Assembly (NCBI GenBank): GCA_002633005.1
Contig: NMRA01000082.1
Coordinates: 62,001-126,000 of the forward strand
Origin: Phoronis australis
Taxonomy: Eukaryota; Phoronida; Phoronidae
Length of the DNA: 64,000 nt
Direction of reading: 5' to 3'
Of this stretch, positions 46,000 to 60,900 are shown one piece after another. How positions within the stretch are numbered: position 1 is the stretch's first letter; every line of letters begins with the position of its first letter. Both the position numbers and the translations under genes were made by a program. The notes under the pieces were generated by a model. That model had not been told where the DNA came from, did not search any database, and saw nothing but the letters and a program-made list of their open reading frames with translations.

Positions 46000-48900
46000 G
46001 TAAGTTTTTATTCTTCTGTTCGGTTAGTGTGAAATGATGCACACCTGTTATCGCGTTAAATATTTAAGGTGACTCGAGGGTAAAAAAGGCTTGAATGCAC
46101 AGGTGTCTGTGACCAGAACAAGGAAATATAAACACAGCCGCATTGGCAGGTTGAAGGAGGAATTGTTGATAAAGCACTAGAGGTGGGTAATATTCGCTCG
46201 TTTTAGGTCGTAAAACTTGAGAATCATTACCACGCTTTACGGAAAAGAAATATGATCGAATAGGGGTTGTCCTTGAAAGATGGCAAAAAACAAACGGATT
46301 CTATTTTCAACTACTGGCACGTTCTGGTGTATGATTGATGAGGTCGAAGTAAATATTTAACTTAATTTTGGTATCACGCACATACCTGTTATACATGTAT
46401 TTTGTCTTTAATGGGACAACAACAGTTAAACCTTGGACCCTTCTCTATCTATGTACCTTCAATAGCTGGCTTTTTTCCAAAGGCTTGACTGAAATTAGTA
46501 AGTTTATAAAATCCGAGAAAAAGCTTAAGATAAGCAAGAGTTTTGTTCATGATAAAGGTATGTCTAAACATATAGATCAATATTAAATGAGAAGCGACCT
46601 TTTGTTTTGGATTTCCCGTAAGCTGCGACCGCAAAACTGCCAGGGCATATGGTTTGGACTGGTAATTGTTATTTTTGTGGATTTAAGAAAACTGAATTTA
46701 AATCAGATTTCATTTGGTGAATTATTCAAGCTCACATCACGTGTCTAGACATTTCGGCGTGTTTTATCGGGAATAAATGGAAGATATGGTCATAACTTCA
46801 CTTCCGTAGTAAACTTTCAACGATAAGGTGCTTGTGTGTACTCCTATAAATTAAATGGCGTGAAATCGACCAAGCGTACATGTACTTCTCCTGGCTCGGA
46901 ATGTGGGTGTAATTTTTCCTAAATATTTTACTCGTGACAACGAATCGATCCCCTTCAACCTGTTATTCGTGCACTTGAATGTATTTCCAGAACGGACCGG
47001 CTTTTATTTTAAAAAAACTTAAGCGTATTTACACTGGTCTCCTATCTATGCGTTAAACAAACTAATTGCTTATGTTAACGTCTGCGAGCAATAAAGCAGG
47101 CGCATTTGTTATGACCGGGTGATTTGAGGTGAGACCTACATGTAGACGAGAGCAAACCCGACAGTTATATAACGGCATTAGGCTCACCCATCGATCATTG
47201 TCGGCCTGAACCGCGTTTGCTAGGCTATTAGGTGACTGCCCGATTCCCAACTCATTGGAAGTAGAAAAAAATTTCCTGAGCAAAAGTGGTCGTCATTTTG
47301 TGGTTTAGATTTCCAGACATATTCCAATTATCTTGTCGGAATTTTCTTCCCTTCGTGATAGATGCAGATCCTATTGGGCTATATGTTTGATAATTTGTTG
47401 ATGTAAAAAAGTTTTCATATCAGCATGATTCACCGAGGTTCCACAAAACTCCCTGCGTTTTTAATTTTAGTGGGTGAGAGTCCACTGTCGTGTCGTTTAC
47501 ATATGCGTGTATGTGTGTACATATATACATAATGTAATATGTATGATGTGACTGACTGAAAACTATTCGGCGCGGAAGTTTTAAGACTGAGTGTGAATAA
47601 CAAGGTTTCAGAGAAGCAGTTTTTACTTTTCTGTTTTTACGACAAAAGGGTTATGTTTTTTATTTGGCTTTATCTAAATTTTATGGATCATTAGCTGCTA
47701 AATAAGTCCTTGGAAAAACAGTATAAGGATTCGTGTTATCTGTAGTTCTTTGTGACGTCACAATAGAAACCAGACTGGCAGCTTGCATTTTCAATTCACA
47801 GGTAAAGGTTTTGGTCATTCAATAAAATAAGGAGTGTCCAATTTTAATGGGTAGTTAAAAAACACAATGTAACCAGCTACTGGTATATTTGGCAATTCAA
47901 ATTCCTTTCTCGTTACTAATTTACATTTAAAAGGCATCCTCTCACGCCTAGATTTGGGCGCGCGTTAACTAACCGGATGAATATCGTGGTGAACTGGTGA
48001 AACATTGCGTAACGGTATGTCGGCCACGTGCTTGTTGCGCGTGTGTAACAATGCGAATGTTTACTAACTGATAACGTGTTATTGCCCTCGTGGTGGCTCG
48101 CCATGTCATTAATGAAATACTACACTGTGGAGAGATTAAACATTTCTAACCACGGCTAGAGGATTAGGAACGGAGATCGTAAACCAATAGACATTTTAAG
48201 CAGAGCTTTACGGTCAAAAGAAGGACAAAAAATAGACGAGGATGAGCGACATCGCAAACAAATCAGGCATTTCCTAAAATGCCAAGTCAATGGGTTTGAT
48301 GAAATATTTTTCTTCTCTCCGGTGCCCGACCTAACACCGCACAAAAGGCTGACGAGTCAGGAGACAAACAATAGATGTCAATAAACCATTAAAACGGGAT
48401 GCTTGAAATAGTTCAGGTATGTCACGTGGTCTTTTAAAACACCTGAATGTCACAAAGTGACACGACAGCGGATTATTAATATCCGCTGTCTCCGTAGGTG
48501 TATAAAAATTCTCGGCAATCCCATATGGCAGAGCGGACCCTCTTTGTTAATCTGCTGGGTTTTTGACGGCCTTATCAGGCTACGATAAGAGTCTCTGGGG
48601 GGCCTGTCAGTGGCCAGAACTTCAAGCACGAAAAGAATAGTTCTTGTGTAGATTATATGCAGCCCGTGCAACCTCACGCGACTACGAGGTGCTAAATTCT
48701 TTTAATACGTGAGCAAACAACACCCTGTCGTTCCTGGCAAATAAAGTGTCGCCTGCCGTTCGACTCAGCATGGTAAAAAAGAAGAAAATGTATGATCGGA
48801 ATTAGAAATGTAAACGAACACGCGCGCGCGATTTGTTGTTTGAGCATAATGAAAAACCGACACAATTCTGCCTTGTACGATCTCACCAATAATGTCAGTC

Positions 48901-51900
48901 TTTGATTGCCTAAAGTAAACATTGACAAATTCGTTTAGCTGGCGCACACTTTTTGTGTGGCTCGCTAGGAATTGTTTTGCCAATTCTCTCGTGTTTATCT
49001 TTCAACTGCGTCCCGGGAGCAGGTTTGCAAGAAAGCTCCAACCTCGTTTCCAAAACCTGTCAATTCGAGTTATGTTGGCTTGGTTTACACGTCTTCTAGG
49101 TTGTTTCGTGGCGTCAGATTTTTTATTATTCTCACTCTCTAAGAGGTTCATAGTAGCTGGTGTGCTTATGTTGGTCTTGTGGAGTTTTTATTANAGTCTC
49201 TGGGGGGCCTGTCAGTGGCCAGAACTTCAAGCACGAAAAGAATAGTTCTTGTGTAGATTATATGCAGCCCGTGCAACCTCACGCGACTACGAGGTGCTAA
49301 ATTCTTTTAATACGTGAGCAAACAACACCCTGTCGTTCCTGGCAAATAAAGTGTCGCCTGCCGTTCGACTCAGCATGGTAAAAAAGAAGAAAATGTATGA
49401 TCGGAATTAGAAATGTAAACGAACACGCGCGCGCGATTTGTTGTTTGAGCATAATGAAAAACCGACACAATTCTGCCTTGTACGATCTCACCAATAATGT
49501 CAGTCTTTGATTGCCAAAAGTAAACATTGACAAATTCGTTTAGCTGGCGCACACTTTTTGTGTGGCTCGCTAGGAATTGTTTTGCCAATTCTATCCGTGT
49601 TTATCTTTCAACTGCGTCCCGGGAGCAGGTTTGCAATAAAGCTTCAACCTCGTTTCCAAAACCTGTCAATTCTAGTTATGTTGGCTTGGTTTACACGTCT
49701 TCTAGGTTGTTTCGTGGCGTCAGATTTTTTTATTATTCTCACTCTCTAAGAGGTTCATAGTAGCTGGTGTGCTTATGTTGGTCTTGTGGAGTTTTCATTA
49801 GCGTTTAAAACTGAACGCGCGATGAGCGGAAGTTGAAAAAGATAAGATTAGAGAGCTCATACCAATAAAATAATCTACTAACTGTTTTCACGGTTAAGTA
49901 CATTGTATATACATACATGTTCAAAACATTTAACAATGTAGGGCAGTTGCTGGACAGTTTTGATTTAGCATAGTTGTGGGCGGTATGGTGGACCTGAGGA
50001 AAACTGCTTCACTGAGAATAATAGCGTATACATTACCAGCGTTAGAAACTCAGGAGTTTATTCTCGGGGACGGGGGCCGAGAGGACCTGGTATCCGTGGA
50101 AAAAGGGACGGGAAACATAGAGGAATCACCTAGTTTGAATTGGGTTGTGGAGAATCCGAAAATGGAAAGACCGACACGAAATCGATTCATCTTTTAGTGG
50201 AAGGATCCACGGAAATGTGATAACCAAAGCGTTAAATTTAGTTACGTATCTCCGAACTTGCTTGAACCGTCAGTTTAAGACCTAAAGTTTTAAGACTGCC
50301 CCAAGAGTTATCCTGCAGTCTGTTTTTGTTTCTCCGCGGGGTATTCCTTATCTACTATATCAATTTGTGTTTATGAAATAAAATATCTATACTGTGAATC
50401 CATACAATGAACATATTAAGACGTTCCATTTTTAGCCGAAACGTCATGTAAATGCACTGCTGAACGCTCAATCTGAAAGTACAAGAGAGAATGTATCTCT
50501 AACTTACTTTTTGGTCAGTGACCTCAACACTCTTTATCAAATTAAAATATATGTCAGTTATTGGAGTGTAGAGGTTGGCATCTCGTTTACTTCGATTACG
50601 GTTGTCAATTTGTGTTTACTGAGAGTTCCTCGTTTCTTTTCCAGGTACTGCAGTGTTCTGTCACACATGCTGGTGAGTAAAAACCCTTTATACCGTAGTC
50701 TAAAATTCCATTTTTGTTTAAATGTGTTGAAAACTCCGCATGATTGAAATCTATGTGCACCTATCACGTGGAACCGAGCGATAGACAGTTTTTGTTTTCC
50801 TGCAGTAGAGGAGCGGCAAGCGTTTGTTCGGTGTTGGAACCTCAAGTTGTTTTCTTGGACCTGTCTGGAACTTCATCGGTTGCTCTGTTTCCGTTTTCGT
50901 AAATTTAACAGACGTTTAAAAAGGCAAAGACTTATTTCACAAACAGACATTGTCTGCTTAAATGGAAATTCAAGGTTGACGTTTCTCTTGAATATCAACT
51001 TTCTCTGGTTTGGTTTGCAGTGAATGAACAGTTTCATTTGTGCTAATTAGCATCTTGAAAATTTTTCATTAGATTCGTTGTGGAAAAATTTTGTTTTGTT
51101 GCTGTCGACTGATGAAATGAAATCACCATTTGAAATATGGACTTGACAAAAGACTAATTTAAAACCTAATTTGCATGTGAGCCTACACCATTTGCTGCAA
51201 TGTTATGCGAACGTCAACATATGCGTTTAATATATTTCTTAATCAGGGACTTATTGATACATTTGTAACACTCTCACCTGACGCCATATTGTATCTCATC
51301 ATTTAAACCGCATTGTTACCGTATTTCGTTCGTACACCATTGCAGACGCAAGTTACATTTTCTAAGTCTAAGCAACTCAATTAATAGAGAAATGGAGATA
51401 CATGTATCTGTATCATCTTCAATCAGTGCCGTCTAACCAGTTCTTAGAAGGTCATAATTCAAGGAAATTAATGTGAACTATTCCACAATATGGACTGCAC
51501 AAGACGCTGATTTTTTTTTTTTTTTTTTTTTTTACTTGCACCTACGTTTTATGCCATTAATACTGGTTCAAGTGCATGCCTCGTGCTTCATTCCGGATAT
51601 AGATTACATCTCACGTCATATTCACCTACAGTCAATAGCTGCATATTCTGGTTATAGCCAGCGGCAGTTTAGAAAGCACTCTGAAACCTCGATCCTCTAA
51701 ATTACGCATTCGGTGCAAAAAGGCGCATTGTAATACCTCTAATCGTAGTCGATTTTGTTAATAGAAAGGATCACAGCGCTAATAGAAACTGGGAATGAGT
51801 GTGTTGAGGTTAACAAAAGCCTAATTAAGAATGCATGTAATTGACACTGAGCTGTCACACGAGTTGCACTCGTTTGAAAAAAGACGAAGCCCTGGCTTCA

Positions 51901-54900
51901 GTCGGAAACGTTACGGTGATTCGAGTCCCTCTCGGTTACATTGTTACTCCCATGATGCACTGTTTTCGCGACCCGAACCCATTAAAAAGCAGTTTAGGAA
52001 CATGTAAAGCTACGGCAGACATGGCAAAGCTGAAAATGCAATTGGTAAATGTGTATGTAGTCGATTAGGCTATAGCAGCCTTGAGACGATTCTCATGCCC
52101 TTGACTAAGTTCACAGTAAGTTAAAACTGATTATCTTTATTCCGCTTCTTTCTTTCCGTTGGCGCCGGGACTTTGGGTGTTGCCTTCTAGTTTTACACAA
52201 AGTAACACAAAGTAAGCACTCAAAATCTTGTCGATGACTACGCTTTGGCAACGCAGTGTAAGCACTCGCGAAACTGACAGTCGCACGAGATACAGTCTTG
52301 TCTGCGTCTCACAGGTGAGCAGACGACCTCACGTGACCTCATCAGGTTAGAGACAGCTAGCGTTCACATATGACATCTGACCAGAATACACAACAGACGG
52401 CTGATCAGTTGTATGAAAACATTTTCACGTGTGAAAGCTCGTTATATGTCTGTTCTGCCTTCTTATCTTCCTTCCCCAAAATCAGAAGGCAGATCTGTCC
52501 TTTCCCGTAAGAAGCCTACATACCAGTGACGTAACATGTCCACCCGTGGAGATAGCATTACAAGGCCTAGTGATTACCAGAACATTAGCATGTTATACAT
52601 TAATGTTATGCTAACTGGTCATAAGATGGCAGATAGGACGCTTATATTTAACACGCTAATTCTGCCGTCTACATATTTACAAAAATGCCGTATCTGAGCG
52701 AGTGAACGCGATAGCATTCAACTGTGTCTCTTGGCGGCAATTGTGTGTCCGAAATAATTGCAGATTGCACCTGGCCCATGTCCGCTAGGAGTCGTATAGG
52801 ACCTATTGAATGAAAATAACCTCTCTGGATTGTTTTGACCACCTTATCGATTTTAGACACGATAAAACGTCCTTCGTGGCCACAAATTCATAATCAATAA
52901 AACGACTTTGACAAGTTTCGATAAAAACGACATTCCGTGATTAAATCTGCAGAACTTGCCACTGCTCGTCTCCAGCCGAGGACCCTTGTAACGAAATGGA
53001 CTCACGAGTTGTCAAATGATTATCTATAGGGTAAAACACCGGTCTTCAAGATAAGAACATTCTTAACTCTCGTGGCGTATTAAATATATAAACACCTGTG
53101 TCATTGGTGTCATTGTTGTTTATAAAATTAAAATACATTGCATTACATAGCATTGCGTCATATTTAAAACATAACTGATGTAGGTATGGCCAACGACATA
53201 GAAACAACAATTCAACACTTCACACCAAAAATTTCGGCTTTCTATTTGGTTTATTGTCTAGAAAATCATTGTGTTTTCTCGGTTTAACAATAAATTGACT
53301 TTGAAAGTTTTATTGTTAGATTGTGTTAACAGTTCAAAGCTTTATGGGTGTTTTGATTATCGTTTTGAGCCAGTACCGTTTGCTTTGTTTTTTTCGATTG
53401 ACGATCCTGATATTACATGTGATAATTCTGTGGACCGAATACAGAACATTGGCTGCTCTAAGACTAGACCACAAACTTGATATATTCCTGTTCGAAATTT
53501 TACACTTAGGCGTGACATAATTATTTTTGCGTAGAACTTTTATCTAAAATGCATAGGCGGACCCGGACCGTCCCCCCCTTTTCCCTTGATTTTAGTGACA
53601 TCATATCTAGAATTTTCAAATTGTCGACTTGGCCCCTCTATTTAAAAAACCCTTGATCCGACCCCACTTTTAAAAAATCGTGGATCCGCCTCTGAAAGGC
53701 CACAGTATGTTCAGGTAATGAATTTGAAATATAGGCAATTACATTTTATGGAAGTGAAGCTTGGTCCGAAATTTATGTTTCCCACGTAACGAATACGCGC
53801 AACAAAATAGCGTATTTTTCTGCATGATACAGCAATGGATAAAAGGATTAGCTGACAAATAATAATTTTCAACCAATGCTATGACGAGTTGTGTAGATTC
53901 CGCGCGCTCTTACGTGTACTATGCGCACACTAGCGGGTAATTGTCATCGATCAGAGGAACACTTGAAATGTTGAATCTCACTAACGACATATTATATGCG
54001 CGCACACAGCCTAAAATGAATTTTTGCGAATATTTACCTTTTGATAAGATTCACTGGGTACGTTCCGAGCTATGATTGTGTATTCGCCGAATTTTGATAG
54101 TTCCTCCCTTTTTAGTGGACTTTTGTTTCGTTTTCTACTTTTTTGGGGTGTTTTGTCTCTGAGGCGGACCTTTCTTCCCTCTTCTCCAAATGGGGGCTCG
54201 AATAGACACGAGGATAAAGCATTAGATATTTGTAAAACACTGACATTAATCTGAGTCATTTTACTATAATCGGTATGCAGACGTACTTTTCCGCTGCACC
54301 TTAATTTGTCCGAAACTTAAATTTAGAAAGTAGCGCATTGTATAAACGCGAGGCATTTATTTTATGGTATTTTGGAATTCGCGCAACACGTGTGAACTAG
54401 AATGATATTCCAGTAATGAAAATTGATTGGTCAGTTTTAAAAATGTGTGATATACCTGCCCAGGTATGCAGAAACATAAATGCTAATTTGCTAAGTTCGT
54501 GTTGCGTGTCACGTGGATGAATTTGTTGATATCCAGCCTAAGAACATGGACAACACATCCTATTTCGTTTCGCTTGCACTTCGAGGTAGAACTGAGGCCA
54601 AGACAATCAATACGAACAAATTAGTTCTGTAAATTGGTAATTGCCGATAGAATTTGCGATTAATTGTTTTTGAACGTGCCTGGATGCGTCGTTCGCTTTC
54701 CAGCTCATTTTCAGTAACCTGGGATTGCCGTTATAAGCCTTTTTCGAGGTCAGATTTCCACGCCTGCTGACATTCAATAGTTTTCTACGCTCAGTCGTTA
54801 GTCTCCGATTTTAACTGTCCTGAAAATTGAAACTTTGTTGGCGTATTGGGGGCAGCTTTTGAAAATTTTCTCCAAAATGTACGCGGAATCGTATGACATT

Positions 54901-57900
54901 CCTTTCGAAATATTTCCAGGATGCTCGGTTTCACGTTTTCGATTTTTTTCATATACAGCATAAGATGATGATCGTAAAAGATCTCTCAATGATGACGTTG
55001 AAAACAAAGCAATTAAGAAACTATGATTTGAACCTTTTTAACCCCATTTGTAGTTCACTGTTGATTTTCTGGCTTTGAGTTATGTCAGTGTTTAGCCAAG
55101 GATGAGCGCGCAAATAGGACAACCTTTACGTCACAGATCAAGGTTTTGAATAACAAAATTACAGTAGTCTTCACGACCTTTCACAGTGACTTTAAAATGA
55201 GGTTGGTTTTCATACTGTGTGAGAAGTTCAACAGAATGATGAATGGCGTTGAAATCTTATCCAGTTTCATGAAAGATTAGCACTTTTTCAGCAAGCAGGC
55301 GCGTTTTTGAATAAAAATAGTTTTCGGCTGTTGTGCGTTTACGTTCCTTTATTGTTTAGGTGGCCATCTGTTTTCAGATATTTGAGTACACCAAAGTGTG
55401 CTTTACAATTCGAGCCAATTTATCAGCGATAGCATTTGACCTTAATGTTTTAATTTCTTGAGATGCTTTGTTGGACCGGTTGCATAAAAGTGACGCTTTT
55501 ACTGCGTTGTGTCAATCTACCTCCGGAGAAATATATATGAAATTAATACCACACAGCGTCTGAATTTAGTGCATTTCAACCAACCTAAACAAGCACTAGT
55601 TTGAATAGGTTAAAATGTGGTCGATGTCAGTTTAATAGCTGTTGTAACGAATCCGTAGACTTCCACGTTGTTTCGCAAAATGAGTGTAGAGATGCGTCAA
55701 TATCATGTCTCTCCAATCAAATTGTTAGTGTTATCGTACGTTTGAGTCTTTCTTTTCAGTCGTCGAGAACAGAAATTATTCACTGTTTGCCATTGAGATT
55801 TATTTCGCTCATAGTCAAGCACACGATGCTGTTATTACCCGTCGACACAGTTCACCAAGGCGAACAAGGTTGTAAAATTCTATGAATTCGTTCATCCGTC
55901 GCTAATCGCCATTTCATCATTTCTAACGTGCATTTGATGATTTCAAGATATTGTAACCCACCAGAGAGTCGTATGGTACATTTTGACAATTCGCAGAACG
56001 AAAGTGACACCCTGTCGCACACTGCAGTAAACAAAAAGCGAAGCTCTTTCACCGTGACGACGTTTGGGGAATTTGTCCCCGTTTCTATTCTTAGATTAGT
56101 TTACGTATCGCACGTTAGGGTCACTGGCCGCCATGTGCTAGCAAATGTATTTCTTCACAAGGCCTACGAACTACTAAAAGTCAAACAATGGACGAACTTT
56201 GTCGTACCATTTCCATATTTAATTAATTTAACATAGAATGTCCAAAGCCGTCAACTGTGATAACAACTTGAATAAAATTGCAAGAAATATAAGACGAGGG
56301 TCGACATAATACTCGAGGTCTCGACCATTGCCCTCCCTTAAAGCGAGGGAAAGAGAAATGCCCGAAAATTGTTTTTCATCTCAATTTATACCGAAGCTCG
56401 TCTTGGCGTGTATATTACCGTTTTACTCCTATATTATTTTTCTTATTTCATCCTGACTTAAAGTAGCCACGAATCCGTAAGAATATACAATTTTCGATTT
56501 AGTCAGAGTCTCCGTTACTGGTCTCGAATTGCTGCTTAGTTGGCATGATTCTAGACGTGGATATCACTCACAGTTCGTTAGTGCTTGCGACTAGTTCTAG
56601 TTCTACAAGCTGACTGGTCAAGGCGTGTTATTTCATTCTCCGACCAATGTCTCGAACAATAAAGAAACGTCCATCGTTTGCAAGTTATAATTTTTGACTG
56701 CAAATAGCTAATTCCCTCCATTGTCTGCCAAGTATTCGTTGAAACCATGTTTTCCAGTTAAATATTTTTAAAATACTCTGGCGTTTACTGAATAGGATTT
56801 ACATGTAGTGCAGTTGCAGAGTGTCTGGCTGCGAAGCGAAAAAAAATCGGGCACTGTTCCGCGTGGGGATTAATCTCAGAAACGCAAACTTTCTTGACGA
56901 TAGTATCTCTGTGAATCGTTACAAAAAGATATTTACACGGAGGATAACATCTGAGTTAGCCAAGGTAGTGTCTAATGATGGCAGTCTGAAAATAACGGGT
57001 TTTTTCATTTGCGTCTCGACATTACATCATTTTATTGCAGTAGCGACTTGTACATAAAGCGAAATTTTGTCTAAGTGTCATCAGCTTATTATTTTTGCAT
57101 TTTTAACTTATTCTTGCCTTGATGACGAAGTAAAGCATGTTTTGTACGCGTGTCAAGGCCGGAAACTGGACTCATCATGGATGTTTCCCGTGATCTCAAA
57201 AAAGGTGGGAGTTATTCGAGCCAGTTACGCAAGCTTATCGCCATCTTAGGAATTCGCCGGGACGTCGTATTTCTGGCATGCCCACCAGGTGCGTCTGAAT
57301 GAGATGAACTCGCGTAGCTGCAAATGTTTAGCAGCTGTACTTGCCGAATGTTTTGGAGAGGCTACGAATATTTTTGCGAGATTGTCAGTTATTTTTGCCC
57401 CCTTGCTATTACGATCGAATAACGTTCCCAAACACTAAAGTTTGTGTGTACCTTTCGCCAAGGAATTTGACCCTTTGACTAGAGCAATCGTTCGTACACA
57501 TGACGATGACGACGATGATGATTATGGCGGTGAAGTAGTTATGGATAGCACAATTACGATGCCGGAGCATGACGTAATAGAAACAAAGTCTGTTTGATAA
57601 GTGGGCGCTGTCCCACCACACTTCTAGTCCGCTAGTGAAAGTTTTCATCGAAGCACCTGTTTAAATTGTTAACGTTTATCGGACGAGATGGGCTTCTAAT
57701 CTATGCCTGACTTTTCTCGGCCAGGAATTCGAGTAAGTTTTCTTATTATTTAGGCCGTAGGTTACGAATGACTGCTCAGCCGTCGGCGGGGTTACTTGGG
57801 GTCAACAGCCCAGCGGAATTGGGTTTGCATATCATTACAAATATTTCATTTTAAGAAGCTTTTTAAAAATTTTGTTTTGGTCTCGGAAAACGGCAGGTAC

Positions 57901-60900
57901 TGTAACACGACAAACAGTTTCTGGTGGAACACATGAAATTATATTGCACAAAATTTCTGATGCCTAAAATGACATCCGATCCTTTCGCAATTGAAAACGT
58001 TTTCTATTACCTTTTACTCCGATGACGAATCAGTTTCGTTAGCTCTTATTTAATTTAAATGCAGATGACTTGAAAATCTGTCTCATGACTGCGAAAAATA
58101 TGAGACATGGTTTTCATTAGGACAAATCGACTTATTGAGAAACTAAACAGATTAGAAAAGCCATTTATTTCGTGCCCTTTGAGTTTCTGTCGGTCTCATC
58201 CGATATGGTGGTCTTTTGAAAGCGATATCAAATACCAGCTTCATTGGTTTGCTCACACGCTTAACCGATATTTCGACGTTAAAGTGAACAGTTAGAGTAA
58301 TAGGTGTATTTAGATTTCAGATTTGTCGTCTCGTTCGGAGATCCTTGATTGATTGGACTTCTGTTTTGAAAAGTGGCAGATGACACTTGCATTATTCGGA
58401 AGTTAAAGTCTGAATTTTAACTCAATTTGTCTGCGTGCCCTGTGAGCTTTTTCTTAATACGTTACCTTCCGTTTGCGAGTCTAGCAATTAAAGTATTAGA
58501 ACATTCTTGCTGCAATACGCATCTTGTTTTTTGCCCGTATTAGTCTTTCTTACGTGCGCTGGGCGGTGGATCTTTCATCCTCTGTTCAAGAATAAAATTG
58601 GATTTAACTGATTTCCGAAAACAAATTGAATTTGAGTTCAACTTTGCTTAGTACCTCACGTGAATCTTTTAAAAAATTACACGCATTACATTCAGGCTTC
58701 TCGCAGACCTAACTAAATTAAAGATGTACAGTACGAGTGAGGAAACATGAAATTTAATTTTAAAACACCTTGAGGGACCCTAAACTGAATCAACCAGTCA
58801 GACGTTACCGCGTTGAAAACAAGCCATAACACATAAACTGCCTCGTAAAAATCATCATTATATTAAATTGCAGACCTCCATTCACTCCGACACTTAAGAT
58901 AACACATCTGATATTTCACATTGAAAAGAAAATTATGGGTTTGCTAGCATATTTGCCACCGCTCTCTGTAAATCTTTTTAGCGAAGCATTTCAGTCGCGG
59001 TTCAGTTACAGCAAGGTATGCATTTCAGGCTTATTGCCACTTACAAGGATCCCAAATTTTGAGAACCAGTTTTCCGTACTGAATACCGCGCATCAGACTG
59101 GTTCTCAAAAACTGGCATCTCCCTGCATGTGACTATAGCCCATTAGAAATCAATTATCCGTGAAAAGATCACACTGAAAGTATACCTTACAACGAAACTG
59201 TCAAGAATTAGCGAAAGTCTCTAAAACCGTCAACAAATTGTAATACTTTGAACGTGAGCAAAGCCCAGCTCTTAACATGCTGACGATGCTGTAATTCAAA
59301 GTGGATTTACACCCAATTGAGCAAAAATATATATTGCCTCGCTTGCAATTCACCAAAAGTTATTTCGGAATCACTTTGTTCATTTTAGCCCCACACACCA
59401 CAACAGATGCAGCACAGAAATGCGTTGGGAAACCGGCCGACATCGTCTTCGTCATGGACAGTTCCAGCAGCATATATCCGCGTGACTTCCGGAAGCAGCG
59501 CAAGTTCGTGCAGAGTGTCATCAACATCTTTCCCATTGCGCATGACAAGATGAGGGTTGGCGTCCTGTCATACAGCAACTATCCCCAGCCTCATTTTGGG
59601 CTGAAAGCATTCAACGACAAGTCTGATATGAAAGGAGCCATTCATGAAATCCAGCAGACAGGAGGCGACACTGCTACAGACAAGGCAATCGAGTTCATGC
59701 ACAACACGTACTTCAACGAAACCCGTAAAGACGTTCCTAAGATTGGCATCATTATTACGGATGGTGAATCCGATAAGCCAGAGTTGACTGCCGAGGCGGC
59801 TAAAAAGGCCCAACATGCCGGCATTCATTTGTTCGCAATTGGGGTCGGCAAGAGCGTCAATCGGCAGGAACTTCTGGCTATTGCCAGTGAGCCAAAGGAA
59901 CAGAATATGTACATGGTGGACAAATTTGCGCAACTGGAACGAAAGGTCAAGGACGATCTTGCTATCAGAGCCTGTGAAGGTAATTTACGTATTTCAATTT
60001 CATTTAGTCTCATTTCTGCATATTCCGGTTACCCAATGGAAGACTTCATTTGAAATAACAACAAATCTGCTAGGTTTCCTATTAAGAGTGACAACATTTC
60101 AGAAAAATCAGTCGCTTTCAAAGTAACTCCGCTTACGAGTTTCAATCGATAACACGTGGAATGGTGTCAAAAGTTTTTTTTCTATAAATGACGAAGATTA
60201 GAAGCGAGTGCTGTTTTTGATTGATTGGGCAAAAAATGGCGGATGTTCTATTACAACATAATCAAGGCAAATTCAATCAAGAAATGAGCCAAATCGTGCC
60301 GCTGTAGTCAAAAAAGTCGCACACACGCGCCTGGAATGTTGCAAGCCGTGCGCACAAGACATGACCAATTAGCGAAAACCACACGGACGCACGCGAGGTT
60401 AATGTCAACTTCCGTTTGATTTTACAGTTAAAAGCCCAGTGAATGATGACAACAAAGTGGCGTTTGTACCCCCACCGGTTGTGTCACACGCCCCTCCTCC
60501 TAGGACGTGGCGAAAGAAGAAGCCTCCTACTGTTGTGACCATTGAAGGTAAGTAAATTAGGGGCATCGTGCTATTTAGGTTCGACATATGTCTTGCAGTG
60601 TAGAGATATAAAAGAAACTGATTTAAATCGAAAATGTGTCACTTATTATAACAGAATATTCCTGAAATATATGTTTCGATTTCTAGTATGTGCGGAAAAG
60701 TGTAGATTTCGTTGAGGAATTTTTTCCCTGTGACGTTGACACAGTGTAAGTCCCAAGTGGCTGTCTGGATAATACGGTGATACGCTGCCTGTGTTCAATC
60801 AAATATTCCTAAGGTTTTCTAAGTACACGTTTACCAAAAAACGAAATTTGCTGTTCGTTTCTTGCTACTTATTTCCCTTGATGAGTTTCGGTGGTTCAAA

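Larger units (their letters stand above)
46000..50644. other. Intron 1 of the VWA gene
   Basis: 4.6 kb. Apart from the duplicated block at 48590-49800 I see nothing coding or regulatory that can be supported. Confidence 0.6.
50673..59388. other. Intron 2 of the VWA gene
   Basis: 8.7 kb. Holds a 23-base T tract (51511-51533), a family 1 MITE and a family 2 MITE (listed), and a GAC/GAT simple repeat near 57504. Several 60-100 codon open frames (for example 55601-55885 and 55928-56236) lack splice support. Confidence 0.6.

Noticed and set aside
48692-49588. Paired minus-strand frames (MSMFTLGNQRL and MAKQFLASHTK)
   Set aside because: They occur twice only because of the duplicated block, with no other support.
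59301-59388. Codons upstream of VWA1 in the same frame
   Set aside because: They precede a clear acceptor and have no ATG. The microexon-based join gives a full signal peptide.
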